Notes: generated by a model from the letters alone, not told the origin. Positions 28,668 to 37,799 are shown, numbered from the stretch's first letter. The stretch: DNA of 64,000 nt from Cognatiyoonia sediminum (GCF_900129845.1 NZ_FQXB01000001.1:1-64000), one strand, 5' to 3'. Made by a program: numbers and translations.

Positions 28668-29539
28668 CAGCCTGCCTTCTCATATATGGCGCTGTCCTCT
28701 TTCGCGCCTTTCATCATCACCTGCGTTTGCAGCTGTCTCACCGCATCATATTGCTTCAATGCGTCTGGTTCAAAAGCAACCTGCGGTACACGGTACGGCG
28801 CCCACAACCCGTGATCATCCCTGCCACGCGCCAAATGCGCGAAATCCCGTTCGCCACCGCTTTTCGCAATTTCTGGAATGAGATATCGGATGGCGACTCC
28901 GATCCGTCGGTCATCTGACGAATTTGGGCCAGAGCCATGAATTGTCAGCCCATGGTGGAAACTGATTTCGCCCGACCGCAGCTCCATCGAAACCTTGTCT
29001 TCCTCCGCAACATCGACCCGAATTTCTTGTCCTCGTGACAGGAGGTTGTTTCCGTCGAAGGTATCCTCATGCGGCAAGATCGGGTTTTTATGGCTGCCGG
29101 AAACGACATCCATGCACCCGCTTGTCTTTGTCGCCGGAGACAGGGCCAGCCAGGCCGTTGTCAGCCCATCAATTTCGCCCATGCCCCAATAGGTCAGGTC
29201 TTGGTGCATTGTAACCACGGCCTTGGTGTTCGGCTCTTTGATCAAAAATTCGACCGAATAGAGCATGATGTCCGGTCCCAAGACACCTTCGACAGCGTTC
29301 AAGATGCCTTCGTGACATCCTAACTCATGCGCGACCGGCATGACGATCTGCGCGTTGACCCGTTTGTAAGTGTTCAAGGGCAAGGGCAGCCCATTGTCGA
29401 GCCATTCAGCCTCCAACGCTTCCACACGTGCGCGGAAGTCAGCAGCTTCGTCCTCGGTCATCGCGCGGATTGGGTAGAGGTACCCGTGTTCGCGGTAGGA
29501 TGCGGCTTGTTCTGCGGTAACATGACCTAGATTGCTCAT
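28667..29539 (-). CDS. Phytanoyl-CoA dioxygenase family (PhyH) Fe/2-oxoglutarate oxygenase
   Basis: The 290-residue protein has the facial triad of Fe(II)/2-oxoglutarate oxygenases: His112 and Asp114 in TMHQDLTYWG and the distal His201 in LTIHGSGPN. Arg212 in DDRRIG is suited to bind 2-oxoglutarate. These enzymes hydroxylate small organic acids, phosphonates or halogenated compounds. GGGAG lies eight bases before the ATG at 29539, so the longer frame to 29707 is rejected. It is the first gene of a two-gene unit with the HD protein and is divergent from the CO-dehydrogenase-like gene. Substrate is unknown. Confidence 0.87.
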   Translation of the reverse strand: MSNLGHVTAEQAASYREHGYLYPIRAMTEDEAADFRARVEALEAEWLDNGLPLPLNTYKRVNAQIVMPVAHELGCHEGILNAVEGVLGPDIMLYSVEFLIKEPNTKAVVTMHQDLTYWGMGEIDGLTTAWLALSPATKTSGCMDVVSGSHKNPILPHEDTFDGNNLLSRGQEIRVDVAEEDKVSMELRSGEISFHHGLTIHGSGPNSSDDRRIGVAIRYLIPEIAKSGGERDFAHLARGRDDHGLWAPYRVPQVAFEPDALKQYDAVRQLQTQVMMKGAKEDSAIYEKAG

Positions 29540-29675
29540 ATTTCGAACTCCCATCGAGTTAAGGTCACTTGAGCGCTGATTCCGCGACATGTCTTGCCAA
29601 GAAACGACAGCCTTCGCACTGGACAGTCGTGCCTCAGTGATTAGGTTCCGACCTAAGCAAATGGCGGAGCAGCAC

Positions 29676-31976
29676 ATGGAAAAGTTTGGAAAGAGCCAGC
29701 CGGTCAAACGGTTTGAAGATCGCCGGTTTCTAACCGGTCAAGGCCGCTATGTGGATGACCTCGCGCCAGAAAGTGCTCTCTATGCTTTCTTTCTCCGCTC
29801 CACCCACGGACATGGCGAAATCAAGGGGATCTACGCAGACGACGCACGCGACATGCCGGGTGTTGAATTGATCGTCACGGTCGCTGATCTCGAAGCCGAT
29901 GGCGTGAACCTTAAGATGTCCGGCTCGCTCGTGACGCAATCTGATGGTTCAAAGGGTGCGGACCCGCTCCGGCCGCTTCTGGCCAAAGATCGGGTTCGGT
30001 ATGTCGGCGAACCGATCGCAATGATCATCGCGCACAGCTTGTCGGAGGCCAAAGATGCTGCCGATGCAATCGACATCGATATTGATGATCTGCCTGCCCA
30101 TACTGCACTGGAAATCGGCGGAGAGTTGATCCACGAGGAAGCGCCCGACAATCTTGTTTTCGACTGGGATTTGGGTCGCAAAGAAGAGACCGAACAAGCG
30201 CTGAGCGATGCGGCGCGAGTTGTGGAACTCGATGTTTATGACAATCGGATCATCTGCAACGCGATGGAACCGCGTGGCTGTTATGCTGAACTCCAAGACG
30301 GTCGTCTGCACGTGGCGGTCAATGGACAAGGTGTTTGGGGCACCAAAAGCGAGCTCGCACGCCAACTGCACATTCCGAAAGAGGATATCCGTGTCACGAA
30401 CCCTGATGTCGGCGGCGGCTTTGGCATGAAGGCCATGCACTACGGGGAAACCATTCTCGTGGCCTATGCAGCGGGCAAATTGCAACGCCCGGTACGGTGG
30501 ATGTCCGAACGCACCGAAGGCATGTTGACGGACAATGGCGGACGCGACCTTATGACCGCGGCGACACTTGGGTTTGACCAGAACAACAAGTTGATTGCCT
30601 ACAAAGTCGATAACCTAATCAACATGGGTGCATACAACTCGACGTTTGCGCAAAACATTCAAACAGATTTGTTTTCCAAAGTTTTGATGGGCACCTACGA
30701 CGTTCAAAACGCACACATGCGGACGCGCGGCGTCTATACCAACACGACCCCAATCGACGCATACCGAGGCGCGGGTCGCCCAGAGGCGATTTTCATTTTG
30801 GAACGCGCGATGGACGAAGCGGCGCGGCAATTGGGCGTTGATCCATGGGAGTTGCGGCGCAAAAACTTCATCCAGCCGAACCAATTCCCTTACACCTCGG
30901 TTAGCAAAGTAACGTACGACGTCGGTGATTTTGAGCGTGTCTTAGACAAAGCCGCGGAAGAAGCAGACTTGGCCGGTTTCAAAGCGCGCAAGGATGCGAG
31001 TGCGCGTGCTGGCAAATACCGTGGCATCGGTCTGTGCTACTACATCGAGAGCATATTGGGCGCTCCGACGGAAACCACAACCGTCGAGTTTGAAAATGAC
31101 GGAGCTTTGATCTTTGTCGGTACACAATCCAACGGGCAGGGGCACGAGACGGTCTATGCGCAATACCTCGCGGATCAATCAGGCATACCCGTTGATAAGA
31201 TTACCGTTGTGCAAGGGGACAGCGACCGAATCGCGACAGGCGGCGGCACAGGTGGGTCCCGGTCCGGTACCGTGCAGAACACCGCAACACTGGCCGCAGT
31301 CGAGCAGATGGTCGCATCTTTTTCCGCGTTCCTTGCCGAACAAGAAGGTGTGTCGGTTGATGATGTGAGTTTTGACGACGAACGGTTCCGGATCGCCGGT
31401 TCAAATCTGTCGCCTACGATGCTAGAGGCGGCAGAGCTGGCCGAGGATGCAGGCCAAACCGAACTTTTGCGCCATTCTGCAACAATTACCTTGGATGATC
31501 GGAGTTTTCCCAATGGCGCCCATGTCGCCGAAGTGGAAATCGACCCCGAAACGGGGGTCACCGATGTGGTTCGCTACACGGTCGTGGATGACTTTGGGAA
31601 TCTTCTCAACCCAATGATCGTTGCGGGTCAAGTGCATGGTGGCGTCGCGCAGGGTTTGGGTCAGGTTCTGACCGAACATGTGGTCTATGATGAAGACGGA
31701 CAGCTGCTCACGGCAAGTTTTATGGACTATGCGATGCCACGCGCCGATGATCTTCCCATGATTGACTTTACGACCGAAGGCACACCGTCGCTTTATAATC
31801 CGCTTGGTATGAAAGGCTGCGGTGAAGCGGGGACAGTTGGCGCAATCGCGGCTGTGACCAATGCTGTGCTGGATGGGCTTTGGGATGCGGGCGTGCGTCA
31901 ACTCGATTTGCCCTATACGCCGCATCGGGTTTGGACAGCGTTGCAAGACGCTCAGGCGGACAGTGTCGCTTCGTGA
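29676..31976 (+). CDS. Molybdenum hydroxylase large subunit, CoxL form II-like
   Basis: The 766-residue protein belongs to the xanthine oxidase/aerobic CO dehydrogenase large-subunit family. It begins FGKSQPVKRFEDRRFLTGQGRY-like and has GGGFGMKA for cofactor binding. The active-site loop AYRGAGR at residues 362-368 is the form II signature rather than the CO-oxidising AYxCSFR. GMKGCGEAGTVGAIAAVTNA near the C-terminus carries the catalytic Glu. The ATG at 29676 has GGAG six bases upstream. No medium (FAD) or small (2Fe-2S) subunit gene is adjacent, so partners must be elsewhere. The substrate is probably an aldehyde or N-heterocycle. Confidence 0.9.
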   Translation: MEKFGKSQPVKRFEDRRFLTGQGRYVDDLAPESALYAFFLRSTHGHGEIKGIYADDARDMPGVELIVTVADLEADGVNLKMSGSLVTQSDGSKGADPLRPLLAKDRVRYVGEPIAMIIAHSLSEAKDAADAIDIDIDDLPAHTALEIGGELIHEEAPDNLVFDWDLGRKEETEQALSDAARVVELDVYDNRIICNAMEPRGCYAELQDGRLHVAVNGQGVWGTKSELARQLHIPKEDIRVTNPDVGGGFGMKAMHYGETILVAYAAGKLQRPVRWMSERTEGMLTDNGGRDLMTAATLGFDQNNKLIAYKVDNLINMGAYNSTFAQNIQTDLFSKVLMGTYDVQNAHMRTRGVYTNTTPIDAYRGAGRPEAIFILERAMDEAARQLGVDPWELRRKNFIQPNQFPYTSVSKVTYDVGDFERVLDKAAEEADLAGFKARKDASARAGKYRGIGLCYYIESILGAPTETTTVEFENDGALIFVGTQSNGQGHETVYAQYLADQSGIPVDKITVVQGDSDRIATGGGTGGSRSGTVQNTATLAAVEQMVASFSAFLAEQEGVSVDDVSFDDERFRIAGSNLSPTMLEAAELAEDAGQTELLRHSATITLDDRSFPNGAHVAEVEIDPETGVTDVVRYTVVDDFGNLLNPMIVAGQVHGGVAQGLGQVLTEHVVYDEDGQLLTASFMDYAMPRADDLPMIDFTTEGTPSLYNPLGMKGCGEAGTVGAIAAVTNAVLDGLWDAGVRQLDLPYTPHRVWTALQDAQADSVAS

Positions 31977-33027
31977 TTGGGTCCTTGGCCTCTTAGGAAG
32001 GGGCCCAACACAAGAAACCGGACCACGGGTGGTTCGGGGCCACGCCACGCATGTGATTATCTTGGATGGAACGGCCTCCAGCCTAATGCCTGGCTGCGAG
32101 ACAAATGCGGGGCTCACCTACCAACTCTTGCGAGAGGTTGGGTCGCGCGGCGATCTGTCGATCTACTATGAAGCAGGCATTCAATGGCAGGATTGGCGCG
32201 GCACGTGGGATGTGATGACGGGCAAGGGCATCAATCGTCAAATCCGCCGCGCCTATGGTGTTTTGGCGAGCCGCTACAGGCCAGGCGACAAGATCGTGCT
32301 GATTGGTTATTCCAGAGGCGCTTATGCGGTTCGTTCTCTCGCAGGTGTTTTGGATTTGGTCGGCCTTTTGAAGCCAGAGGCAGCCACAGTCAGCAATATC
32401 CGCACTGCCTATCGCCACTACCAAGCGGGAGCGACATCGCAAGCCGCAGCCGAATTCCGGTGCTATTGCCATGACGACGCTCCGATTGAAGCCGTGGCGG
32501 TTTGGGACACGGTCAAAGCGCTGGGTTTTCGGTTCCCGTTGATCTGGCGCTGGACGATGCGCAAACACGCGTTTCACAACCATGCGCTTGGTCCCTCCAT
32601 TCGCAACGGCTTTCACGCTGTGGCCCGCGACGAAACCCGGATGGCTTACGCGCCGGTGATGTGGATGTGTCCGGTCGCATGGGAAGGCCGGATGGAGCAA
32701 GTGTGGTTCAAAGGAACCCACGCCGATATTGGCGGACAGGTTGGCCCGTCGCATCGGTACCGACCGCTGTCTAATATTCCGCTGGTCTGGATGTTGGAAC
32801 AGTTGGAGCAGGTTGGAATGCCGCTTCCAGAGGGATGGAAAAATCGCTACCCGCAGGACGTCGAAACCCCGTCGATTGGGCGTTGGCATGGGTGGTCAAA
32901 ACTGTTCTTGCATCGGCGCAAACGCAAGATTGGGGTCTGCCGGTCAGAGAGCCTGCATCCAACGATAGCAGGGGATGTGACTGATGATGCGCGGGATGCT
33001 ATCCTGATCGGTTCGGAAGCCGGATAG
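31963..33027 (+). CDS. DUF2235 alpha/beta hydrolase
   Basis: The 354-residue protein matches DUF2235: THVIILDGTASSL at the N-terminus, the nucleophile motif GYSRGAYAVRSLAG, AVWDTVKALG and the acid/His region WFKGTHADIGGQ. Some DUF2235 proteins are type VI effector phospholipases (Tle1). Here no secretion genes or toxin-immunity pair are visible, so a housekeeping hydrolase is more likely. The best start is the GTG at 31963, giving MSLRDWVLGLLGRGP and a 14-base overlap with the oxidoreductase gene, which implies coupled translation. Confidence 0.82.
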   Translation: MSLRDWVLGLLGRGPTQETGPRVVRGHATHVIILDGTASSLMPGCETNAGLTYQLLREVGSRGDLSIYYEAGIQWQDWRGTWDVMTGKGINRQIRRAYGVLASRYRPGDKIVLIGYSRGAYAVRSLAGVLDLVGLLKPEAATVSNIRTAYRHYQAGATSQAAAEFRCYCHDDAPIEAVAVWDTVKALGFRFPLIWRWTMRKHAFHNHALGPSIRNGFHAVARDETRMAYAPVMWMCPVAWEGRMEQVWFKGTHADIGGQVGPSHRYRPLSNIPLVWMLEQLEQVGMPLPEGWKNRYPQDVETPSIGRWHGWSKLFLHRRKRKIGVCRSESLHPTIAGDVTDDARDAILIGSEAG

Positions 33028-33033
33028 GGCGGA

Positions 33034-33060
33034 TGCCTCCGGCGGAAGTATATTAGGTCA
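33034..33060 (+). repeat. Dispersed intergenic repeat, family 1, copy 2
   Basis: GCCTCCGGCGGAAGTATATT lies seven bases behind the DUF2235 gene stop, in the same orientation as that gene. It shares the CCTCCGGCGG core followed by a T-rich stretch with the copies at 28034 and 40166. Confidence 0.65.
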
Positions 33061-33068
33061 AAAGACGA

Positions 33069-33551
33069 TCAGTTTGGCAGCTTCATAATCAGGCAGGTCG
33101 TTGAACCTGTCGCATAAAGCTTTCCGTCCTTTGCGCCACGGATTTCGCCGTGGGCCACACCTGTGCTGCGTCCTGCATGATCTACGATACCGGTGGCGAG
33201 GATTTCGGTCCCGATCGGCAGAGCGCGGGTGATATTTATTTTATATTCCAGAGTCGTATAGACCGAACCTTGAGGGACAGTCGTCATCACAGCGCAGGCC
33301 ATGCAGCTGTCCAATAGCGCGCCATACCAACCGCCGTGAATACCGCGCAGCGGGTTGCAGTGTTCGAACTCGGGCGTCCCACGAAAGATCACTTTCTGAG
33401 GCTCGACGGTATCAATTTGATAGTTCAACAGCCCGCTAATCGGCGGCCGCGCGATCTCTCCTGCCAGCATCTTTTGCATGAATTCGAGGCCCGAGATTGC
33501 TTTGACGTCCTCAAGCTCGGGCAGTTGGTCTATGGATGTGGCGGTGAACAT
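33069..33551 (-). CDS. PaaI-family hotdog-fold thioesterase
   Basis: The 160-residue protein has the hotdog thioesterase motif NPLRGIHGGWYGALLDSCMACAV, with the general-base and helix region typical of PaaI-type acyl-CoA thioesterases, then YTTLEYKINITRAL and ATGIVDHAGRSTGVAHGEI. It would hydrolyse an acyl- or aryl-CoA in the cytoplasm; the acyl group cannot be told. It lies 36 bases downstream of metF on the same strand and may be co-transcribed with it. Confidence 0.88.
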   Translation of the reverse strand: MFTATSIDQLPELEDVKAISGLEFMQKMLAGEIARPPISGLLNYQIDTVEPQKVIFRGTPEFEHCNPLRGIHGGWYGALLDSCMACAVMTTVPQGSVYTTLEYKINITRALPIGTEILATGIVDHAGRSTGVAHGEIRGAKDGKLYATGSTTCLIMKLPN

Positions 33552-33587
33552 TTGGCCTCCGATAGTCTTTTCGGAGACGCTGCCGCG

Positions 33588-34454
33588 TCACGCTACTTTT
33601 TGCAACCGCGCTTTTGGCGTCACGCCGAGCGCATGGCACACGTCACGGGTCAATTCGGGTTTGTTCAACGTGTAGAAATGCAGGTGCTCCACACCGCCTT
33701 GGATCAAGTCGTCACACAGCTCGGACGCCAGAGCCGTCGCGAGCAGATCGGAGGTGCCATCGCGCTCGGCGTTGGCAAAGGCGTCTGCAATTAAGGGCGG
33801 GATAGATGTGCCACAGCTTTCCGCAAACTTCTTTGCGCCGGCCCAATTCTCGACAGGCAGGATGCCCGGAAGAATAGGGGCCGTGATGCCTGCATCCGCA
33901 CAAGCATCGCGGAACCGAAAGAAGGTCTCTGCCTCAAAAAAGAATTGCGTGATCGCGCGCGTTGCACCTGCATCTACCTTACGTTTTAGAAATTCGATGT
34001 CCGCTTTCGTTGAGGCGGCTTCAGGATGTTTCTCGGGATATGCGCCGACCGTGATATTGAATGTGCCGCGTTTGGCAATCGTTTCAATCAGCTCAATGGA
34101 ATCTTGGAAGCCCTCTGGATGGGGTGTGAACGCATTTGTGCCCTTCGGCGCATCCCCCCTTAGCGCGACAATATCCGTCACCCCTGCTGCGGCATACCCA
34201 TCCAAAATCTTATCGGTTTCGACGCGTGTTGCGTCCACGCAAGTTAGATGTGCCGCAACTGGCAAATCCATTTGATCGCGCAATGCGACTACAGCTTCGT
34301 GGGTCAACTTCCGTGTCGTGCCGCCTGCGCCGTAGGTGACCGAAACGAAAGTTGGGTCCAATGGTGCCAATGTCGACACACACTCCCACAGACGAAAAGA
34401 TGCTTTGAGCGATTTGGGTGGGAAGAATTCAAAGCTGACGGCGGGTTGGGTCAT
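33588..34454 (-). CDS. metF: Methylenetetrahydrofolate reductase
   Basis: MetF reduces 5,10-methylene-THF to 5-methyl-THF, the methyl donor for methionine synthesis. The 288-residue protein begins MTQPAVSFEFFPPK with the catalytic Glu of the SFEFFPPK motif. It continues with FVSVTYGAGGTTR, AAHLTCVDAT, DIVALRGDAPKG and FITQFFF-like sequence (here ITQFFFEAETF). The ATG at 34454 has GAGG eight bases upstream, replacing the frame to 34589. The gene is divergent from a MetR-type regulator, with a MetR consensus site between them. Confidence 0.95.
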   Translation of the reverse strand: MTQPAVSFEFFPPKSLKASFRLWECVSTLAPLDPTFVSVTYGAGGTTRKLTHEAVVALRDQMDLPVAAHLTCVDATRVETDKILDGYAAAGVTDIVALRGDAPKGTNAFTPHPEGFQDSIELIETIAKRGTFNITVGAYPEKHPEAASTKADIEFLKRKVDAGATRAITQFFFEAETFFRFRDACADAGITAPILPGILPVENWAGAKKFAESCGTSIPPLIADAFANAERDGTSDLLATALASELCDDLIQGGVEHLHFYTLNKPELTRDVCHALGVTPKARLQKVA

Positions 34455-34503
34455 GGATCGGTCCTCATGTGCGGTTGCTTGTTCTTTCGCAAACACACCT
34501 CTA

Positions 34504-34516
34504 TGAAGCAAATTCA
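34504..34516. promoter_or_regulatory. MetR binding site between metF and metR
   Basis: The palindrome TGAAGCAAATTCA fits the MetR consensus TGAA-N5-TTCA exactly. It lies 50 bases upstream of the metF start and 33 bases upstream of the metR start, a position suited to control both genes. Confidence 0.8.
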
Positions 34517-34548
34517 TAACTCTCAGAAACATTATGAGGTTTTTTGGG

Positions 34549-35472
34549 GTGCATATTGAGTTTCGACATCTAAGAACGATCAAAGCCATTCACGACACCG
34601 GCGGGCTGGCGCGGGCGGCCGACATGCTCAACATCACGCAATCCGCTCTGAGCCATCAGATCAAAGGGATCGAGGATCAGGCGGGCGTCGAATTGTTCGT
34701 CAGGCGCACGAAACCGCTCCGCCTCTCTGCAGCGGGTCTCAAGATGCTGGCAGCGGCAGAGACGATTTTGCCGCAAGTGGCAGCCTTAGAGGCCGAGTTC
34801 GAAGGGCTGGTCGCGGGAAGTGCTGGGCGTCTTCACATCGCAATCGAATGCCACGCTTGCTTCGAATGGCTGTTCCCTGTGCTGGAGGAATTCCGGAAAG
34901 CGTGGCCCGAGGTGGACGTCGATATTCGCCCCGGTTTGGCCTTCGATGCTCTACCGGCCTTGAAGCGGGAAGAGGTCGATCTTGTGGTGTCTTCGGACCC
35001 AGAGGACATCGATGAAACAGATTTCACTCCGATTTTCGACTATGAACCTGTTTTTGTCGCTTCATCTCAGCATCCATTGGCGCAAAAGAAATTCATCGAA
35101 GCTTCTGACTTTGAGGGCGAAACACTGATCACCTATCCGGTCGAGCGATCCCGCCTTGATGTGTTTTCACAACTTCTCATGCCGGCGGGAGTGGAACCAG
35201 CAGAGGTACGGCAAGTTGAACTCACAGCCGTGATCCTCCTCCTCGTCGCATCTAACCGAGGCGTCGCGGTCCTGCCAGATTGGGTGGTGCGTGAAGTGCG
35301 ATACAATTCGGACTATGTGACGCGTCCTCTAACCGATAAGGGCATCACCCGCAGGCTCTATGCGGCCACACGATCCGAAGATACGGGTTTGCCTTACATG
35401 GCGCATCTCCTCCGCCTTGCGCGGCAAGAGGCGGTTAAATTGCAACGTCCGATGCGAGACGCGCACGCATAG
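34549..35472 (+). CDS. metR: LysR-type regulator MetR
   Basis: The 307-residue LysR protein has an N-terminal winged helix (FRHLRTIKAIHDTGGLARAADMLNITQSALSHQIKGIEDQ-type sequence; residues 4-60) and a periplasmic-binding-protein-like effector domain. The early sequence and the divergent metF gene identify MetR, the homocysteine-responsive activator of methionine genes. The frame opens at an ATG at 34534, but family N-termini align with the GTG at 34549 (V-H-I-E-F-R-H-L), which has GAGG nine bases upstream. The intergenic TGAA-N5-TTCA site supports the assignment. Confidence 0.9.
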   Translation: MHIEFRHLRTIKAIHDTGGLARAADMLNITQSALSHQIKGIEDQAGVELFVRRTKPLRLSAAGLKMLAAAETILPQVAALEAEFEGLVAGSAGRLHIAIECHACFEWLFPVLEEFRKAWPEVDVDIRPGLAFDALPALKREEVDLVVSSDPEDIDETDFTPIFDYEPVFVASSQHPLAQKKFIEASDFEGETLITYPVERSRLDVFSQLLMPAGVEPAEVRQVELTAVILLLVASNRGVAVLPDWVVREVRYNSDYVTRPLTDKGITRRLYAATRSEDTGLPYMAHLLRLARQEAVKLQRPMRDAHA

Positions 35473-35565
35473 CTGCCTTGCGGTAGCAGCGTGAAAGGCG
35501 GCTTGCTCAAACGCGGCAGACCGCCTATAGCGCGGCTCTGACCCGAACATCGAAAGACCATTCCA

Positions 35566-36357
35566 ATGGCAGGCTCTGCAAATCTGAACGTTATGATGAA
35601 AGTCGCGCGCAAAGCGGGGCGCGGCCTGTTGAAGGATTTCGGCGAGGTAGAGAACCTGCAGGTCAGTGCCAAAGGCCCGGGCGACTTTGTCAGCCGCGCC
35701 GACAAACAAGCCGAAGAAACCATCCGCGAAGAGCTGATGGAAGCCCGCCCGACCTATGGGTTCTTGGGCGAAGAAGGCGCAGAGATTGAGGGCAAGGACC
35801 CGACTCGTCGTTGGATCGTTGATCCGCTTGATGGAACGACGAACTTTTTGCACGGGCTCCCGCATTGGGCCGTGTCTATTGCATTGGAACACAAAGGTCA
35901 GATTGTCGCCGGTGTGATCTATGATCCGGTGAAGGATGAGATGTTCTATGCCGAGAAAGGTTTTGGCGCGTTTGTGAACGAAGCTCGTCTCCGCGTCTCC
36001 GGTCGCCACCGGATGGCTGAAGCCATTTTTGCTACCGGCCTGCCATTCTCTGGTCGCCCAGACCTGCCTGAAACCCTACAAGACCTCGCGCGCCTCCTTC
36101 CGGCCTGTGCAGGTGTCCGTCGGTTCGGCGCTGCATCGCTTGACCTCGCTTACGTCGCTGCTGGTCGCTACGACGGGTTCTGGGAACGTGGGTTGAACGC
36201 TTGGGATATTGCGGCGGGGATCGTCATTCTCAAAGAAGCAGGCGGGTTGATCGAAGCAATGAACCCAGAAGGCGATGTTCTTAACGACGGTGCGTTAATT
36301 TGTGCGAATGAGCCGATCTTCGATACATTTGCAAAAGTGATCCGTAAGGGCAGCTAG
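35566..36357 (+). CDS. suhB: Inositol monophosphatase family protein (SuhB type)
   Basis: The 263-residue protein has the metal-binding motifs of the family: GEEGAEIEG, WIVDPLDGTTNFLHGLP and the C-terminal WDIAAG. It hydrolyses inositol-1-phosphate or related sugar phosphates with Mg2+. In E. coli SuhB also assists rRNA transcription antitermination. The ATG is preceded by a weak ribosome-binding site. Its end overlaps the convergent rhomboid gene by four bases. Confidence 0.93.
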   Translation: MAGSANLNVMMKVARKAGRGLLKDFGEVENLQVSAKGPGDFVSRADKQAEETIREELMEARPTYGFLGEEGAEIEGKDPTRRWIVDPLDGTTNFLHGLPHWAVSIALEHKGQIVAGVIYDPVKDEMFYAEKGFGAFVNEARLRVSGRHRMAEAIFATGLPFSGRPDLPETLQDLARLLPACAGVRRFGAASLDLAYVAAGRYDGFWERGLNAWDIAAGIVILKEAGGLIEAMNPEGDVLNDGALICANEPIFDTFAKVIRKGS

Positions 36358-37100
36358 ATCTTATTCCGCGTCACTTTTGGGAATCGGGATTCTATCATCG
36401 GATACCGTGCGTCCGGATGATCTGGATGTCCTTCCGTCCTGTTCCAGAACTGCCGACCGCCGCGTTTTAGCCAAAGCGGCAGCGTGAGCAGCAAACCGGC
36501 AACAAACCCACCTGCATGCGCCCAATAGGCCACGCCACCTTCGGTGCCTGTCCCAACGCCATAGAAAATCTGCATGGCGAACCACAGCGCCAACATGATC
36601 CAAGACGGGATCGGGAAAATCCGTATGTAGATTATCAGGAACAAGAAGATATCGACGCGCGCTTTTGGAAAGAGCAACAGATAGCCCCCCATCACCCCCG
36701 CAATTGCCCCCGACGCCCCAACGAGTGGGACCGGTGATCCCGGCGCCAAAGCATAGTGGGCCATGCTGGCCGCAACGCCGGACACCAGATAAAATACCAG
36801 AAACGGCACATGGCCCATCTGATCTTCCATGTTGTCGCCAAAAATCCAGAGGAACAGCATATTGCCGCCGAGATGCCAAAAGCCTGCATGAATGAACATC
36901 GCCGTTAGGATACCCAGCTGCCCTTCACCATTCGTCAATCGGGCAGGGATCATACCGTAGTCGTAGTAGAGCATGCTGAGTGCACGCTCATCCTGAGCGG
37001 TCAAAAGAGTGACAAGAAAGATGAACACATTCAGCGCAATCAGCGTGTAGGTCACATAAGGGGTGCGTTCAGCGGGGTTATGATCTCGGATCGGAAACAT
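36354..37100 (-). CDS. Rhomboid-family intramembrane serine protease
   Basis: The 248-residue protein has six to seven membrane helices. The catalytic Ser lies in LVGASGAIAGVMGGYLL, and the partner His in WAHAGGFVAGLLL. The L1 loop and second helix contain HAGFWHLGGNMLFLWIFGDNMED, typical of rhomboids. It cleaves transmembrane substrates within the membrane; the targets are unknown. The start is set at MFPIRDHNP (37100), because the upstream 27 residues are not family-like. The gene is convergent with suhB. Confidence 0.93.
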   Translation of the reverse strand: MFPIRDHNPAERTPYVTYTLIALNVFIFLVTLLTAQDERALSMLYYDYGMIPARLTNGEGQLGILTAMFIHAGFWHLGGNMLFLWIFGDNMEDQMGHVPFLVFYLVSGVAASMAHYALAPGSPVPLVGASGAIAGVMGGYLLLFPKARVDIFLFLIIYIRIFPIPSWIMLALWFAMQIFYGVGTGTEGGVAYWAHAGGFVAGLLLTLPLWLKRGGRQFWNRTEGHPDHPDARYPMIESRFPKVTRNKI

Positions 37101-37222
37101 GGCGCCACATTCGATAAGCGTGGGCGAATGGTCAAGGTCGCAAAACCTCTTGGGCGAGTTTGCCACAGACGCCCCCGTCATCGTGGACTTGACGGACCTA
37201 CATTTTGGTCCACCCTTAGAGC

Positions 37223-37759
37223 ATGAGACTAATCATCGCTGCCCTCTTCGCGGCTTCTGCCGCATCCGCCGAAAGCTGCCCGCCCGCGCCAAATCATACG
37301 GACGCGATACAAAACCTTGTGTCTCAATATAAATCTTCGTCTCAGCTTGAGGCGCGGTCGTTGACTGGCCAGCTCTGGGCGCTGTGGACGGATGCACCTG
37401 ATCAAAAGGCGCAAGCCCTTTTGGACGAAGGCATGCGGTTGATTTCCACCTTTGACTTTGATGGGTCGAAGGCAGTCCTTGATGAACTAGTGGCGTACTG
37501 CCCAGACTACGCCGAGGGATACAATCAACGCGCCTTCGCGCAATTTCTAGCCAAAGACTACGACGGTGCCTTGGCCGACCTCGATCGCACCTTAGAGATC
37601 ATTCCAAACCACATTGGCGCAATTTCCGGTCGCGGAATGACCCTCATCGGAATGGGCCGCAGACCCGAAGGCGAAGACGCTATTCGCGACGCACTAGAGC
37701 TCAACCCGTGGCTCTCCGAGCGCAGATTCCTGACAGAGCCCGAAGGCACCGACATCTGA
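37223..37759 (+). CDS. Exported TPR-containing protein
   Basis: The 178-residue protein has a short signal peptide (MRLIIAALFAASAASA) and at least two tetratricopeptide repeats in the second half: AEGYNQRAFAQFLAKDYDGALADLDRTLEIIP and GAISGRGMTLIGMGRRPEGEDAIRDALELNP-type sequence. TPR proteins mediate protein-protein contacts. Export suggests a periplasmic role, perhaps in envelope assembly, but no partner is visible. It lies 40 bases upstream of tRNA-Leu. Confidence 0.85.
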   Translation: MRLIIAALFAASAASAESCPPAPNHTDAIQNLVSQYKSSSQLEARSLTGQLWALWTDAPDQKAQALLDEGMRLISTFDFDGSKAVLDELVAYCPDYAEGYNQRAFAQFLAKDYDGALADLDRTLEIIPNHIGAISGRGMTLIGMGRRPEGEDAIRDALELNPWLSERRFLTEPEGTDI

Positions 37760-37799
37760 CCCTTGCCGCCCGCGCACGAACGCCCTAGGAAGGCAGCGT

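Noticed and set aside
31963-33027. Type VI effector of the Tle1 group
   Set aside because: DUF2235 is shared with Tle1, but no VgrG, PAAR, immunity or secretion genes are near, and it is coupled to a metabolic gene.
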